Assembly (NCBI GenBank): GCA_005223375.1 | Contig: RXOD01003878.1 | Location: 1 to 40,859 of the forward strand | DNA: 40,859 bases | DNA from: Amoebophrya sp. AT5.2 | Lineage: Eukaryota; Sar; Dinophyceae; Syndiniales; Amoebophryaceae | Direction: 5' to 3' | Shown here: positions 8,131 through 18,557 of the stretch, one piece after another | How positions within the stretch are numbered: position 1 is the first letter of the stretch | Layout of the letters: the number at the start of each line of letters is the position of its first letter | Position numbers and translations under genes: made by a program | The notes under the pieces: generated by a model | Told to the model about the DNA's origin: nothing | The model's input: only the letters and a program-made list of their open reading frames with translations | Database searches by the model: none

Positions 8131-11068
8131 CTACTCGTTGGCGGAGTTGGAGGAAGTTCCGAGGAGGATCTGTGCCAGCTCGCGGTCCTCGCTCCCGGCC
8201 ACGCTGTTGCTGCGGCTGCGCTTCGCGGGCGGCGACCCGTTGCAGCTGGTGATGTCCAGGTCCTCGCCCCAGCCCGCCAGATCGATCTTACCGATCGCGC
8301 GGCCGCGCTTGGCGTACTCCTTCTGCATGACCTTCAGCTGCTTGCCCTTGCTGCCCTCGATGGAAAAGAGGGAGCTCGGCCCGAAGCTGCCCTTGTTGTT
8401 CGTGGTGAAGTCCTGCAACGTCAGCGCGGCGGCGGCCGAGGAGCTCGAGCTGGACGAGGAGCTGGTGCCGGACGAGGAGGACGCGCCGCCCGTGCTGGTG
8501 GACTTTTTCCCCGCCTCGTTGGAGCTGGCGCTGTCGGTGACCGCGCCGACACTCGCCTTCACGCCGATCGGCTTCATGAGCTTCTCCGCGTCCGCCTTCA
8601 CCTTCTCCGCCACCTTGGCCAGCTCCTTCTGCGCCTTGGCCCTCTCGGTCTTGGTCAGCTTCTTCTCCTCTGCCAGCTTCTCCATCTTGAGCTCGGCGCC
8701 GTAGGACTTCAAGTCCTTGTGCGCCAGGAAGGCGTGGCAAGCTGCCAGCAGCTGCGCCTGCTTGTTGGCCTTCGGGTTGTTCTTCGCGGCAGCACTCTCC
8801 GGCTTCTTCTTGGCCTTCGCGATCAAGTCGGCGCGGCGCTTCTTCCGGGTCTCGGGCAGGTGGTACGCGGCGCACGGCATCTTGTACTTGATGACGCAGC
8901 CATCCGGCATGGTGACGGATTCCGGGCAGAAGCTGATCACCTTCTCCCGCAGCCCCTGCATCGGCTTCCACAGCATCTCCACGCTCGAGTACAGGTCGTG
9001 GCCCGGATGGTCCGAGGGCGTGGCGACCTCCAGCGGCAGGCGAATCGGCAGCGTTTTCATCTTCGTCACGTCCTCCTCGCAGTACGACGCGCGGGTCGTC
9101 ACGGGGTTCTTGTCCGTGAGCTTGTAGTACGACTGCGCGACCACCAGCTGCGCGGACTCGAACTGGAAAGCAGTATCGGAAGATCAAATGAGTCATTGAT
9201 TCATTTTCATTTCTGCATAGGTACGCAATTTATGTTGGGGCACAATCGGAGGGCACAGTCGGAGGGCACCATCGGACGTTGCCATCGGGTGGTGCCATCG
9301 GATGGCGCCATCGGATGGTGCCATCGGATGGTTGTGCCATCGGATGGCACAACTCCACGTAGAATCGGAGGGCACAGTCGGAGGCGGAGGCGGAGGGGAA
9401 AAGAAAATGTGTTTATGTACGTACCTATGCAGAAATGAAAATGAGTATGACAAGTGCCGCGGGGTCCTGCTTTCCAGCCACGCCATCCAGCGCATCGACG
9501 GAGACCTTGTAGCAGTCCAGGGTGCGGGCGGCGGCCTCCTCCTCCTTGAGCTCCTTCACGGCCTTGGAATGGCGCTCGTCAGCCGACTTGCAGGACGCCT
9601 CGTACTCCTTCTCCAGCACGGCGAGGTCCTTCACGTGCTGCCCCTGCAGCTCCACGGCCTGGCCGACCTTCTTTGCCGCCTTCAGCGCAGTCGCCCCTGC
9701 GGCGATGGACGCGATGCGCTCCTTGTCGCACGTCTTCCTCATGTGGCGCTTCTCGTTGTTGTACCGGGTCGTTTCCAGGTTCTGCTTGATCTTCACCTCC
9801 TTGACCTCGTCGGAGTCCACCTGCGAGATGATGGTGGCAATCTCGCCCTTCAGCTCCGACCACAAGTTGCCTTCCCCGCATTCGATAACGACCTTGGTGC
9901 CCTTCTGCAGCCCGATGTTGGTCGCTGAAGTCAAGGCCAAGGTGATAAACAAAGATGGCGAGGCCGAGGCCGACGGTGGGGCCGTGAACGCTTACGCTAC
10001 GGACCGGGGGACGAGGACGTGGACAAAAATAAAGTTTGTTGCGGATAGCGATAGGGCTAGAAAAATAAAATCTCAAAGACTGGCACAGACGGGCGCGCCC
10101 TTCGTGATCGTCGTGAAGGACCCGGGGCAGCCGGTGTTCGCGAGCGTGTTCGTGGCCAAGGCGCAGACGCCCGCGATCTTCGACAGCTTCAGCACGCGCG
10201 CCTTCCGCTCCTTCGCCTGGACGTCGCTGTACAACCAATCTTTGTTGTACTCCAACCCCGCGTCGACCGGGTTGCAGGCGGTCACGAGGTCGTCCGGGCT
10301 GGTGATGTTGCTCAAGTCCACGCCGACCGCTTCCCCGAGCTTCTTCGTGGACATGCAGTTCATGACGACGGACGAGATCAGGCGGACCAGGTTCTTGCGG
10401 AACTGCGTGTGCGAGCCCTCGGCTTTCTTGTAGTTCAGCTTCACCAACTCGCGGATGGCCTCGCACAGCGTGAAGTCGTCGGTGAGCTTCAGCCCGATCT
10501 CGCCGAAGATGCGGAAGATGCAGCAGAGCACGACGTCGCGACAGGTGTCGCTGAGCTGCTCGATGCGGAGCTTGCGCAGGGTGTTCCTGGCGTAGGTGAA
10601 GGTAAGAGTAAGTGTAAATACAAGCAAGTGCAGCGAGGCTGTGGCCGAGGTAGAGCCTCCTGTCGTGAAGTGTTCGCTACTGCTAAAGCGGACAGCTACC
10701 CTACGCTGAGGCGAGGACCGCGCGATGAAAGTGATAAGAAAAAATTTACGACGCAAAGAGTACTTGAACATGTTCGCGTACTGGCGCTCGTCCGTCGCCT
10801 TGCCATAGGCGCGGACGTACTCGACCCACTCCTTGCTTCTCTCGCCCCACGCCGTCCGCGCGTGCAGGAACTCGGTGATTTCGTAGTCCGTCTGGATGGA
10901 CTCGCACCGGGTTTTGAAGTACTCCAGCCGGCTGACCTTCTCGTGGCCCGGGGTGGCGCAGTGGTCGTCGTATTCCTGCTGCAGCTGTAGAGTTGGTAGA
11001 AAGTGATTAGTCAATACAGATAGCAGGCGCAGTCGCTCTAGCTCTTGCAAAATTTCCTCGAACATCAT
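8131..11068 (-). CDS. Element-encoded 761-aa protein of unknown function, four exons
   Basis: Minus-strand exons are 11068-10764, 10586-10081, 9924-9482 and 9162-8131, totalling 2286 nt. Introns one and two are GT-AG. The third can be read as GT-AG (9481 to 9163) or with GC or GA donors a few bases further on, because repeats blur the boundary. The N-terminal half is helical and contains a Cys-containing stretch (SDTCRDVVLCCIF). The middle (residues ~280-420) is Lys/Glu-rich and probably coiled coil. It is followed by FCPESVTMPDGCVIKYKMPC, a KK/KR-rich segment, a serine run and a nuclear-signal-like PPAKRSRSNS. No catalytic motif was recognised. The start ATG at 11068 lies 16 nt from the divergent recombinase start; a second ATG is at 11065. 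Confidence 0.72.
9163..9481 (-). repeat. Intron with nested inverted repeats and a minisatellite core (introner-like)
   Basis: The outer pair is CTGGAAAGCAG at 9163-9173 and CTGCTTTCCAG at 9467-9477. An inner perfect 24-bp pair lies at 9201-9224 and 9421-9444 (CATTTCTGCATAGGTAC near its inner end). Between them, at about 9238-9395, are roughly 13-bp degenerate units of the type GGTGCCATCGGAT, flanked on both sides by ATCGGAGGGCACAGTCGGAG. The structure coincides with the last intron of the 761-aa gene. Confidence 0.8.
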
Positions 11069-11084
11069 AGGCAATAGCGACAAA
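11069..11084. promoter_or_regulatory. 16-bp divergent intergenic gap between two element genes
   Basis: The start codons of the 761-aa gene (minus) and the tyrosine recombinase gene (plus) are only 16 bp apart. Any promoter must overlap coding sequence, or the true transcript starts lie inside the opposite gene. Sequence alone does not show which. Confidence 0.4.
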
Positions 11085-11837
11085 ATGGCAAAGCCTAAGG
11101 CTTCTACTAAGCCTAAGGGTAGCAAGGTAGTGGCGAAGAAAGCCGCAAAGCCAAAAAAGCAGAATGCCCCCAAATCTAAATCCCCGGAGCATGAGCCACT
11201 AGCCTGCACCCCCGACGAGCCTGAGCTCGACGGCGAAGAAAGATCCGGCAGCCTCACCATCGAAGACTGCCGCCGATTCGCAGACCACCTCCAGGCCAGC
11301 TGCGGGAGAAAACAAAAAGCCGGAAGATATTACAAACTATGCTGGACCCTCCAGTGCCTGACCGGAAGAAGGGGGATGGACGTCCGCAAGCTAGAAGTGC
11401 GCGACGTCTTCACCGATCGCATACGGATCGGGAACAGCAAATTAGCGAAAAACAAGGGTGGACGGGGAACACTAAAAGTTGTCCCGATTGACCCAACGCC
11501 GGCGACGCTCAAGTTCTTAAAGGAGATGATAGCAGAGATGCAGGCCGATGGAAAATGCGGCACCGACAACGTCTTCGATTTCAGCTACGAGGCGGAGGGC
11601 GCTAAGATCAGAGCAGCGAGGAAGACTTTTCGCCCGAAAGACAAGACGAGCTGTCCGGCGGACTTGATTACGTCGCACACGCCGCGCCGGAGCCTGGCCT
11701 CCCACCTCTGGCGCCAAGGAACCAGCCTAACAACTATCGCGAACATCACGGGCCACTGCTCGACCGAAACGCTGCAAAGATACATCAATGGTGATTTTAG
11801 TTTTCAACGACAAGCGGCGAAGAGTGTAGGGCTTTGA
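11085..11837 (+). CDS. Tyrosine recombinase (phage-integrase fold), element-encoded
   Basis: A single exon encodes 250 aa. A Lys/Pro-rich tail (residues 1-40) precedes a short helical part, then the catalytic domain. The first arginine is R96 in CLTGRRGMDVRKLEV. A likely active-site lysine is K119 or K122 in SKLAKNKGG. The H-x-x-R pair is H198 and R201 in SHTPRRSLASH. The second histidine is H224 in ITGHCSTETL and the nucleophile is Y233 in LQRYI. The set R-K-HxxR-H-Y is therefore complete. The protein is shorter than XerC/D (about 300 aa) because the N-terminal core-binding domain is reduced. The family cuts and rejoins DNA through a 3'-phosphotyrosine link. Its 3' end overlaps the ParB-like gene tail to tail by 41 bp. 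Confidence 0.92.
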   Translation: MAKPKASTKPKGSKVVAKKAAKPKKQNAPKSKSPEHEPLACTPDEPELDGEERSGSLTIEDCRRFADHLQASCGRKQKAGRYYKLCWTLQCLTGRRGMDVRKLEVRDVFTDRIRIGNSKLAKNKGGRGTLKVVPIDPTPATLKFLKEMIAEMQADGKCGTDNVFDFSYEAEGAKIRAARKTFRPKDKTSCPADLITSHTPRRSLASHLWRQGTSLTTIANITGHCSTETLQRYINGDFSFQRQAAKSVGL

Positions 11838-12611
11838 AAAGAAAACTAAGTACGCGGGGCATAACATCGAACATCTTCTCGGGCATTGTGGTTCGCAAAC
11901 CAGTCTGGCCTTCGTTCTTGACGCGGATATACAACCGCACCAACTGCGGGCATTCCAACACCTCCGGCTCGAGCACGATGTACCTGAGTGCGGAGACGGA
12001 AATGAGGGGAAGAAGGTGCTTTTTTTTGCATCGTCTTCTATTGAATAGCAGAATAAGTACTTCATCGGAATCTGCTTGCACGCCCCTTCTCCCATCTCGC
12101 GCAGCGCCTGGACCCGGTGGCTTCCACTCAGCACGAGCAGTTTTCCGCCCTTGCGCACCGTGACGATCGCTGAAAATTTTCAAGGTATGAAGGCTTAGTC
12201 TGGTCACCGTTTCCTATCCTTTCAGGCACTGAGAAACAACAATCTAACAGGATAAGTACCGTGCGGATTCACGAAACGCCCCGCCTTCATCACGTCCACG
12301 ATCTTCCACTTGTTCGCATGCAGCCGCAGTTTGTTGTCCTCGTGCTCGTCCATTTGCTTGAGGACCTCGTCGGTGACGTCCATCTCCATCACGGAACGGC
12401 CACGGCAGCGGATCTCCATCATGTCCACGATGTCCTTGAACTTCGCGATCTTCCCGCGCGCGCACTTCTTGACGAACTCATCGAGTTCGTCCACCGTGGG
12501 CATCCCATAATCCTTGGGATCGACGACCGACGACATGGTGCCGGTGGTGTTGGTGGTGGCACAAGCGAGGAGGAGCTGTAGCCACCAGGCGAGAAAAAGC
12601 AAGCACTTCAT
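11797..12611 (-). CDS. ParB/sulfiredoxin-fold-like protein, element-encoded, three exons
   Basis: Exons are 12611 (or 12536)-12260, 12169-12061 and 11983-11797. Both introns are GT-AG with GTAC donors. From the ATG at 12611 the protein is 215 aa and begins with a hydrophobic leader-like stretch (KCLLFLAWWLQLLLACA). From the ATG at 12536 (MSSVVDP) it is 190 aa. VDVMKAGRFVNPHAIVTV precedes KLLVLSGSHRVQALREMGEG. This resembles the ParB core, in which a strand is followed by G-x-[HR]-R-x-x-A. ParB-family proteins bind DNA and in some cases hydrolyse CTP or act as nucleases. The best match is around the GSHR motif only, so the fold call is moderate. The third exon (YIVLEPEVLECPQL onward) is not recognised. 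Confidence 0.62.
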
Positions 12612-13299
12612 CAACGTTGAACTAGCCTAAGATGTATCGCAACACCAGTGTTGCGACCAGCCAAAAGCCGAAGACTTCTCTGTGATGTGGATGAAAAATT
12701 CGGGAATAATTGAGGCTCTGTGAGAGCCTGTCGCCGAAGGCTTCGCGGCCACGCCTCCGTTTCGTGCCAGATCTCCTGACTTTTCACGCGAATCCGGCCG
12801 AAAGCCGTGAAAATATGGTGGTTGCTGCTCGTTTCTAGCTCCGCTGGGCGAAGCCTTCGCGAGCCACTCCTTTCCGAGACTGCTTTGAGGCGTGAAATAT
12901 TCGGAGATCGAACGGAGAGAGTCGCTCGCAGAGGGATCGATACGCACTGTCTCAGAGCCGCAAGAGGGACACAACCGAGCTTCAAAACACATCATCACAT
13001 CATCACTCCAGGCGCGCAATCACGTCACAATCACGCCAAAAACACAAAGGTACTACAAGCTTTTACAACCACTTACAAGCAAAACTACATCATTTTCTCA
13101 TTGTCAATCACTACCAAAATGATGCAAAAATCTATTTATCACAGCTTTTCAGAAAGTTAAAATATTGCGGCATGATGTGGTTGCAGTGCTTATCTTGAAG
13201 CCATTTTATGGCACATGGTAGTGATTCAGTTCTAGCGAAAGCATTACGCTTTGCTTTAAATTTACAAGCAAAATCATAATCACGCTATTTCATCAAAAC
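12612..13299. other. Noncoding spacer inside the element
   Basis: It lies upstream of the ParB-like gene and downstream of the 1458-aa gene. A small hairpin is present near 12780-12815 (TTTTCACG ... CGTGAAAA). CGAAGGCTTCG (12733-12743) and CGAAGCCTTCG (about 12851-12861) are near-palindromes. No gene was recognised. Confidence 0.5.
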
Positions 13300-16200
13300 C
13301 TATCGGAGCAGTGGAGCAGCTTCAGCCTGCTCTTCATCATCACTAAATACCTGATTTCCATTCAATTCCATCAGCGCCCTTGTTGCATCAATATACTTCG
13401 CCACAGCCTTCCACGCCTTCTCTTCATCCGCCGCCGACACCTTCGGCACCGGTAGGCCGATATCCAGCGCGACCTTCTCGAGAACGTCGCACCGCCCCTG
13501 AGCCACCGACTCCCTATCCAGCGACCGGTTGTTGGTGGTGGCTCCCCATCGCTTGGGCTCGTCGCCCGCGACCCACTGCCCATTCACCTTCTTCCGCCGC
13601 GCGGCTGTCGAGACCTTTACGAACCACGTGGACTGCTCCGGCCGGAAAATCGCATACAACGACTTCTTGTTGAAGTGCGCGCGCCACGCCTGCGTTTTCG
13701 CGAACTCCGGCACCGCTGCAGCCTGCGATACGTTCTTCCACTCGAAGTCGCGCAGGGTCCGCCCCTTCGCGGTCCCATCCCGCGCCACGATCTCGTCGCA
13801 GAACTGCTTGCGGCGCGACGGAAGAATGATGTCCTTCCGCGGGCACGAGCGGTCCTCCCAGCAGCCAGGCCGCACCATCACCACGAGAGAGCCCCTCTTC
13901 TTCGACCACACGAACTTCGTCGTGGAGTTGATCTGCCAGCAGAACGGTCCACGCACCGTTTCAGCAACCGCGCCTGCCCACGAAGAAAGAGTTTTCGGAA
14001 ACGCCAGGGGAATGCGGTAGCAGTCGTGCCCCGCCGGCACCGGCCTTCCGATGCTTTCCGCCGAGGGGATGATCTCCTTGCACTCCAACAGCATGCCCTT
14101 CTGCTTGGACTTGTAGTAGCACAAGTAGACGGGCTGCTTGCCCCCGTTGGCCGCTAAGACCTCATGCCGCAGACCGCCAGGCTTTGGAGAGTCGGAAACC
14201 ACTTTCCGACACAGCCACATCAGGTCGACCATACCGGGGGCCGCAAGTCTACAGCGCTTCCCGGAGAACCGTTGCGCGATGATCGGGGTGCGGGCCTGGT
14301 TGAAGACCGGATAACAGATCTCCAGCGAGCCGTCCTTCCCGAGCGGTCCGCCGATGACGGGCGCGGGTTGCGTGAGCAAGGGGTCCTTCTCGTGCTTCAT
14401 CTCTATTGCGCGCGCACGCCGCAGCACCCGGTGGGTCGGACGAGCCTTTGACTTTTTTTTGGCAGCTGCCGCCTCGAGGGCCTCCTCTTCCGCAAAGACG
14501 AGCAGCCGGCGCAGTTCTTCACCCTCCAGATCAACCGGCTCCACTTCCGGTTCCGCAGCAGCATTTTCATCAGCATCAACTTCCATCGGCACAACCCCCT
14601 GCTCCTGCTGCTGCGCCGCCCTGTTCTCCACCGCCAGCTGCAGCGCCGCATGCTTGGGCAGCTTCTCCTCGTCTTCCAGCATGCCGAAAGCGCGGTCGAC
14701 TTTATCCTTGATCATCAGACGCTGCGCCTTGTGCTCCTTCGCGGTTTTCCGGCGGCAGTCGTAAAGTGCCTTCCACTCCCGCTCCAGGTGGTCCCACTCC
14801 TCCCACGGAAGAGGCCTCTCTCCATAAATCACTTGGAGGATTCCGGCCTTCTCCGACCGCATGTTCGGCGCGTTCACCTGGCCGTGTCGCGTCTGGCTGT
14901 GCCGCCCCTCCGTCCAAAGTGCTGTGGGGCTGCTCGCGATGTAAATGGGGGCGAGGATGAGGAAAAGCCGCAGTGGGATCGTCGAGTTGTTGACCCCGTT
15001 TGCTATCTTCTCGAAGTCCATGTAGTAGTACCTGAGGAGCCAAGCGAGAAACGGATCGCGGCCATCTGCATCCGTCATGATCAGCAAGCTTGCGGCGTTC
15101 TGGCGCTCCAGGGGGCACGAGGAAAAGAAGCGGTTGAAGAGTAGGGGCCAGGTGTGAAACTGCTTCTGCCGCTCTGGCATGCGCATCGCGAGGGTGATCA
15201 CGAGCGACAGGGCGAGTTGGTTTTCGTCGCCCATCACCTCCAGGAAGTCAGACGCCATTTTGTCCACGTCCGCAATGAAGAGCGGGCCAGCCCGCTTCAT
15301 CTCGCCCAGACTCGTGTCCGACCACACTTCCGCCATATCCTTCTTCACAGCATCGGCGGCTTCGCTGGTGATGGACAACACGCGGTGCAGCGCATGTACC
15401 ATTTCGAAGAAGCCAGGTTCTTTCAGCGCCTTTTGCGCTCCCCGCAAAGTGGCCTGCAGCTCTTTTTTCCGGCTGCTTGCGGCGATCTCGTTCAAGTCTT
15501 TCTCGATCTGCATGCGGTGCTGCATGATGTCTGCCAAGGTTAGGAGGAGAGTTTGCCAGCGGTGGTCCGCGAAGGTCCGGACGCGCACGGAGCCCCAGAA
15601 CGCCATCGCGCGGTAAATCTTCCGCAGCATGTCCAGAAACCCCGGAAAGTCATCTTCCAACCCATCCAGTATCTCACCGTCGAGGAGGTGGTACTGGTGG
15701 TTCATACACACGACCTGCATCGCGAAGCACTCGAGCGGAAGCCGCTCTCGCGGTGCGTCCGCTCTCCGGCCTGCGGCAAGTATTGCTTCTACGGGTACGG
15801 AAGGGACGACCGCATTGGCTGACGAAGATGCGCCGCCGTTCTCGATCTGATGCTGCGCGCGAAGCTGCTGCTCAGCGATTTTCTTGGCGTCGTCGTACTG
15901 CTGCTGAGTCTGGGCCTTCCGTTCGATCCGGGCAGCCGCGCAAAGTCTTCTGAACTCCCGCACAAACGCGAGAACGTCGCTGCCGCAATCGCTGGCGCAC
16001 AAGAAGAAAGTGATGGGGTCCGTCATCCACTCGGCAGCGACAGATCCGGGCATTGGAACTACATCTGCAATCATGGAGTATATGTCCTGGAGGAGCGACT
16101 GCGCGCCGCCCTCGTGATCGAGTGATTTGGGATGCACGTGGACGACGGAGAGCGTCTCGTCGTGGTTTGCTCGCACCAACACTACCTCCAGGGCGAGCTG

Positions 16201-17833
16201 CTTTCCCCGTCGGTAGTCGGTCGCATCCGGTCCCAGCCGCACGACGACGAACGGCCGCTGCCTCGGATCGAGAGCGTTCGCAAGCGACTGATCCGTGTTT
16301 ACCACCTTGGGGCTCTCCCCGCCGAACCGCCGCTGCCCGTCTTGGCCGAGGAAGCTTTTTCCGATCGCGCAGATGTCTATGTCCAGGAGCGACTCCACGT
16401 CGAGCATGCTCCGCATCGTGTAGTACCGCACCGCCTTTTTCTGGGCCCGCTCGGATGCCATCCGGAACGCGTTCTGCCGACGCGCGGCGAGCTCCTGCTC
16501 CGATTCCTTGGCTTCTTTCACTTCCGCGCGCGACTTGTTGTTTCCGAGGGTGATAAGTTTGCGACGCTTCACGGCTTCTCCGTCCACGAGCTGCCCGCTG
16601 TAGAGGTTGCCGGACCAGAGTCGGTCGCCCTCCTTGCAGGCTCTCTCCTTCTCGTCCAAACCCCGGCACCGCGTCTTGTGGGTAACAGAATCCTCGACGC
16701 CCAGCAGCTTTTGAAAGAGCGCGATTTTCTGCGTTGCTGTTGCCGACGATGTTCCGCAGAGCCACTCCAAGTATCTCCAGCGGTCGGACCTGGTGGGGAG
16801 CGCGATCATCTTGTTCCAGTCCTGGATGAGAAACTCCTCTTTCACGTCAACGACCTTAACCCAGGCCTTGTCCTGTGCGAGTGGGTGGGATGCGGAGCGT
16901 TGATTCACGACCGATAGCAGAAGCATTGATTCATTTTTTTTTTTTGATTCAAGCATTAGCATAAGCATTAGCATAGGCCTACTGCTAGAAGACCAAGACG
17001 AAGACGCCACTCATCCTTATTGTTGGTACCTCGTCAGCTTTGCGCTTTTTCCCACCTCCCAGAACGATGGCGTCGTCGGTTGCAGCTGGCGGCAGGAAAT
17101 CCATGACCATGAGGCTGTACCGCTTCGCAAGCGTCTTCGCAGCGAATTCACGCAGCTCCCGCGCGGAGATTGTTTTGCAAGTAGTAGTACACCCAGCCGG
17201 CCGCGTCCGCTTCCATTCTTTCTGCAGCGCTCCCTTCGACGGGTTCTCGCTTCGCCGGTGGACACCTTTGCCACCACCTTTGCGAGGGGCCGCTTGCACT
17301 TGCGTCTCCTGGTCCCCGTCCTCCTGCGGATACGGACCACACCAAACCTCCGTACAAAAATCTGCAAGCTGCGTCGACGCCACGGAAACGACCTCCTCGA
17401 GTTCCTGCCACGTCGTTATTTCCCCAACCGACTCACGTACGACGTCGATACGGAAGTCATCGAGCGGCTGTTTTCGCTCGATGTAAAACGGCGCCATGTA
17501 TCCGACGTCCGGGCCCACCTGGCCCACCAAGAGTTCACCGATCTCCTCCATCGCGTCCTCCAACACCTGCTGCTCAGCTCGAGTCGCCGCCTGCTCCTGC
17601 GCCGCGATCTCCGCCTCATGGACGGGAAGGCCGGTGACGGGATCGAGGATCTCCTCTTCATCAGCATTGAAGTTCTCGGCGAAGTTCATCAGCTCCTCGC
17701 GCCCCTGCTCCTCCACCTCGTTCTGGACGTTCTGGCTGTTGTGGCCGACGCTCTCGTCGGCGAGAAGATCATCTTCTTCATCAAGCTCCAGCCGGAGCTT
17801 GGCATTTTTGTTGCCGCCCTTTTTCGACGGCAT
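13300..17833 (-). CDS. 1458-aa element-encoded protein, putative RNase H-fold transposase, two exons
   Basis: Exons are 17833-17030 and 16872-13300 (minus), joined by a phase-0 GT-AG intron. The N-terminal 268 residues are acidic (LELDEEDDLLADE) and then basic. In exon 2 an acidic site sits in a predicted strand (FVVVRLGPDATDYRRGK, D484). A strand pair follows (QLALEVVLVRA, LSVVHVHPK), then FFLCASDCGSDVL (D563). VVCMNHQYHLL supplies C657-x-x-H660. This D...D...CxxH order resembles hAT, Mutator-like and KDZ transposases, but I cannot place it in one family. The C-terminal third has KKKSKARPTHRVLRRARA and Cys/Trp-rich stretches that could bind DNA. Size, position in the element and the 10-bp duplication support a transposase role. 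It could instead be another element protein. Confidence 0.6.
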
Positions 17834-17873
17834 TGCGACGTAGGGACGGCCACAGCGGCCGCAAGCCAAAGAG

Positions 17874-18080
17874 ATGGAGGAACGAGCTGCGGGTGCGAGT
17901 GCCGCGAAACGTGCACGAAATGAATCGGAAGACTTCTCTGCTGCTTCTACGTCTACTTCTGCTACTTCTTACACTAATTCTGCCGCTGCGGCTGCATGTG
18001 CTCGTGCTGACGACAATAGTATAATAATAGGTGTACGTGTAGCAGTTGCAGTGCCAGTAGCTCTCGCCCTAGCTGGCTAA
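17874..18080 (+). CDS. Small low-complexity frame divergent from the 1458-aa gene (doubtful)
   Basis: An ATG 41 bp from the start of the minus-strand gene opens 68 codons rich in Ala, Ser and Thr. The peptide starts MEERAAGASAAKRARNESED and ends with a hydrophobic segment (GVRVAVAVPVALALAG). No family is recognised and composition may explain the open frame. It is listed because it lies inside the element in a divergent position. Confidence 0.2.
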   Translation: MEERAAGASAAKRARNESEDFSAASTSTSATSYTNSAAAAACARADDNSIIIGVRVAVAVPVALALAG

Positions 18081-18557
18081 ACGAATGCGATCTGATAGCC
18101 CACGCCCTCGCTCCCGATCTCGATCAAACTTCTTCAAGCCCGAGCCCTCCCGAAATCGATCTCACGACGACGACCCACAAGAACTTCGAAATCGAAAACC
18201 GATCCAAATCAAAATCTAAATCGATCCGGCGACGATAGCGGCCGACTCCAGCACGATCTTTTTCTTCGCGACGAATCCAAGTCGCGCGGCAGGCCCTGGT
18301 CCACGCGAAAGCTGTTGTAGTCATGGGGTTGGGAATCGTCTCGTGCTAGCGTTGGACTTGGACAACTACAGCAGCTACAATATCATAATCAAGTTTTTTT
18401 TTTTCTAAAAGTGTATCAGCTGCAGAGGATAAGTATGGACGTAGGTCAAGCCAAATGTCATAACCTCGTCCCCCTCAGCTGCTGGTCGCAGTCCGTCGCG
18501 GTTCGCAGATCGCTCGTCAACGCTTTTGTAGCGGGCGCGAATGCCAAAAGTTGAATC
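18081..18557. other. Noncoding right arm of the element
   Basis: No supported gene was seen. Short repeated words of the AATCGAT/CGATC type occur at 18115-18235. The sequence leads into the right terminus. Confidence 0.5.

Noticed and set aside
8000..8704. 234-codon plus-strand frame inside the element
   Set aside because: Antisense to the fourth exon of the 761-aa gene, whose frame is supported by splicing continuity.
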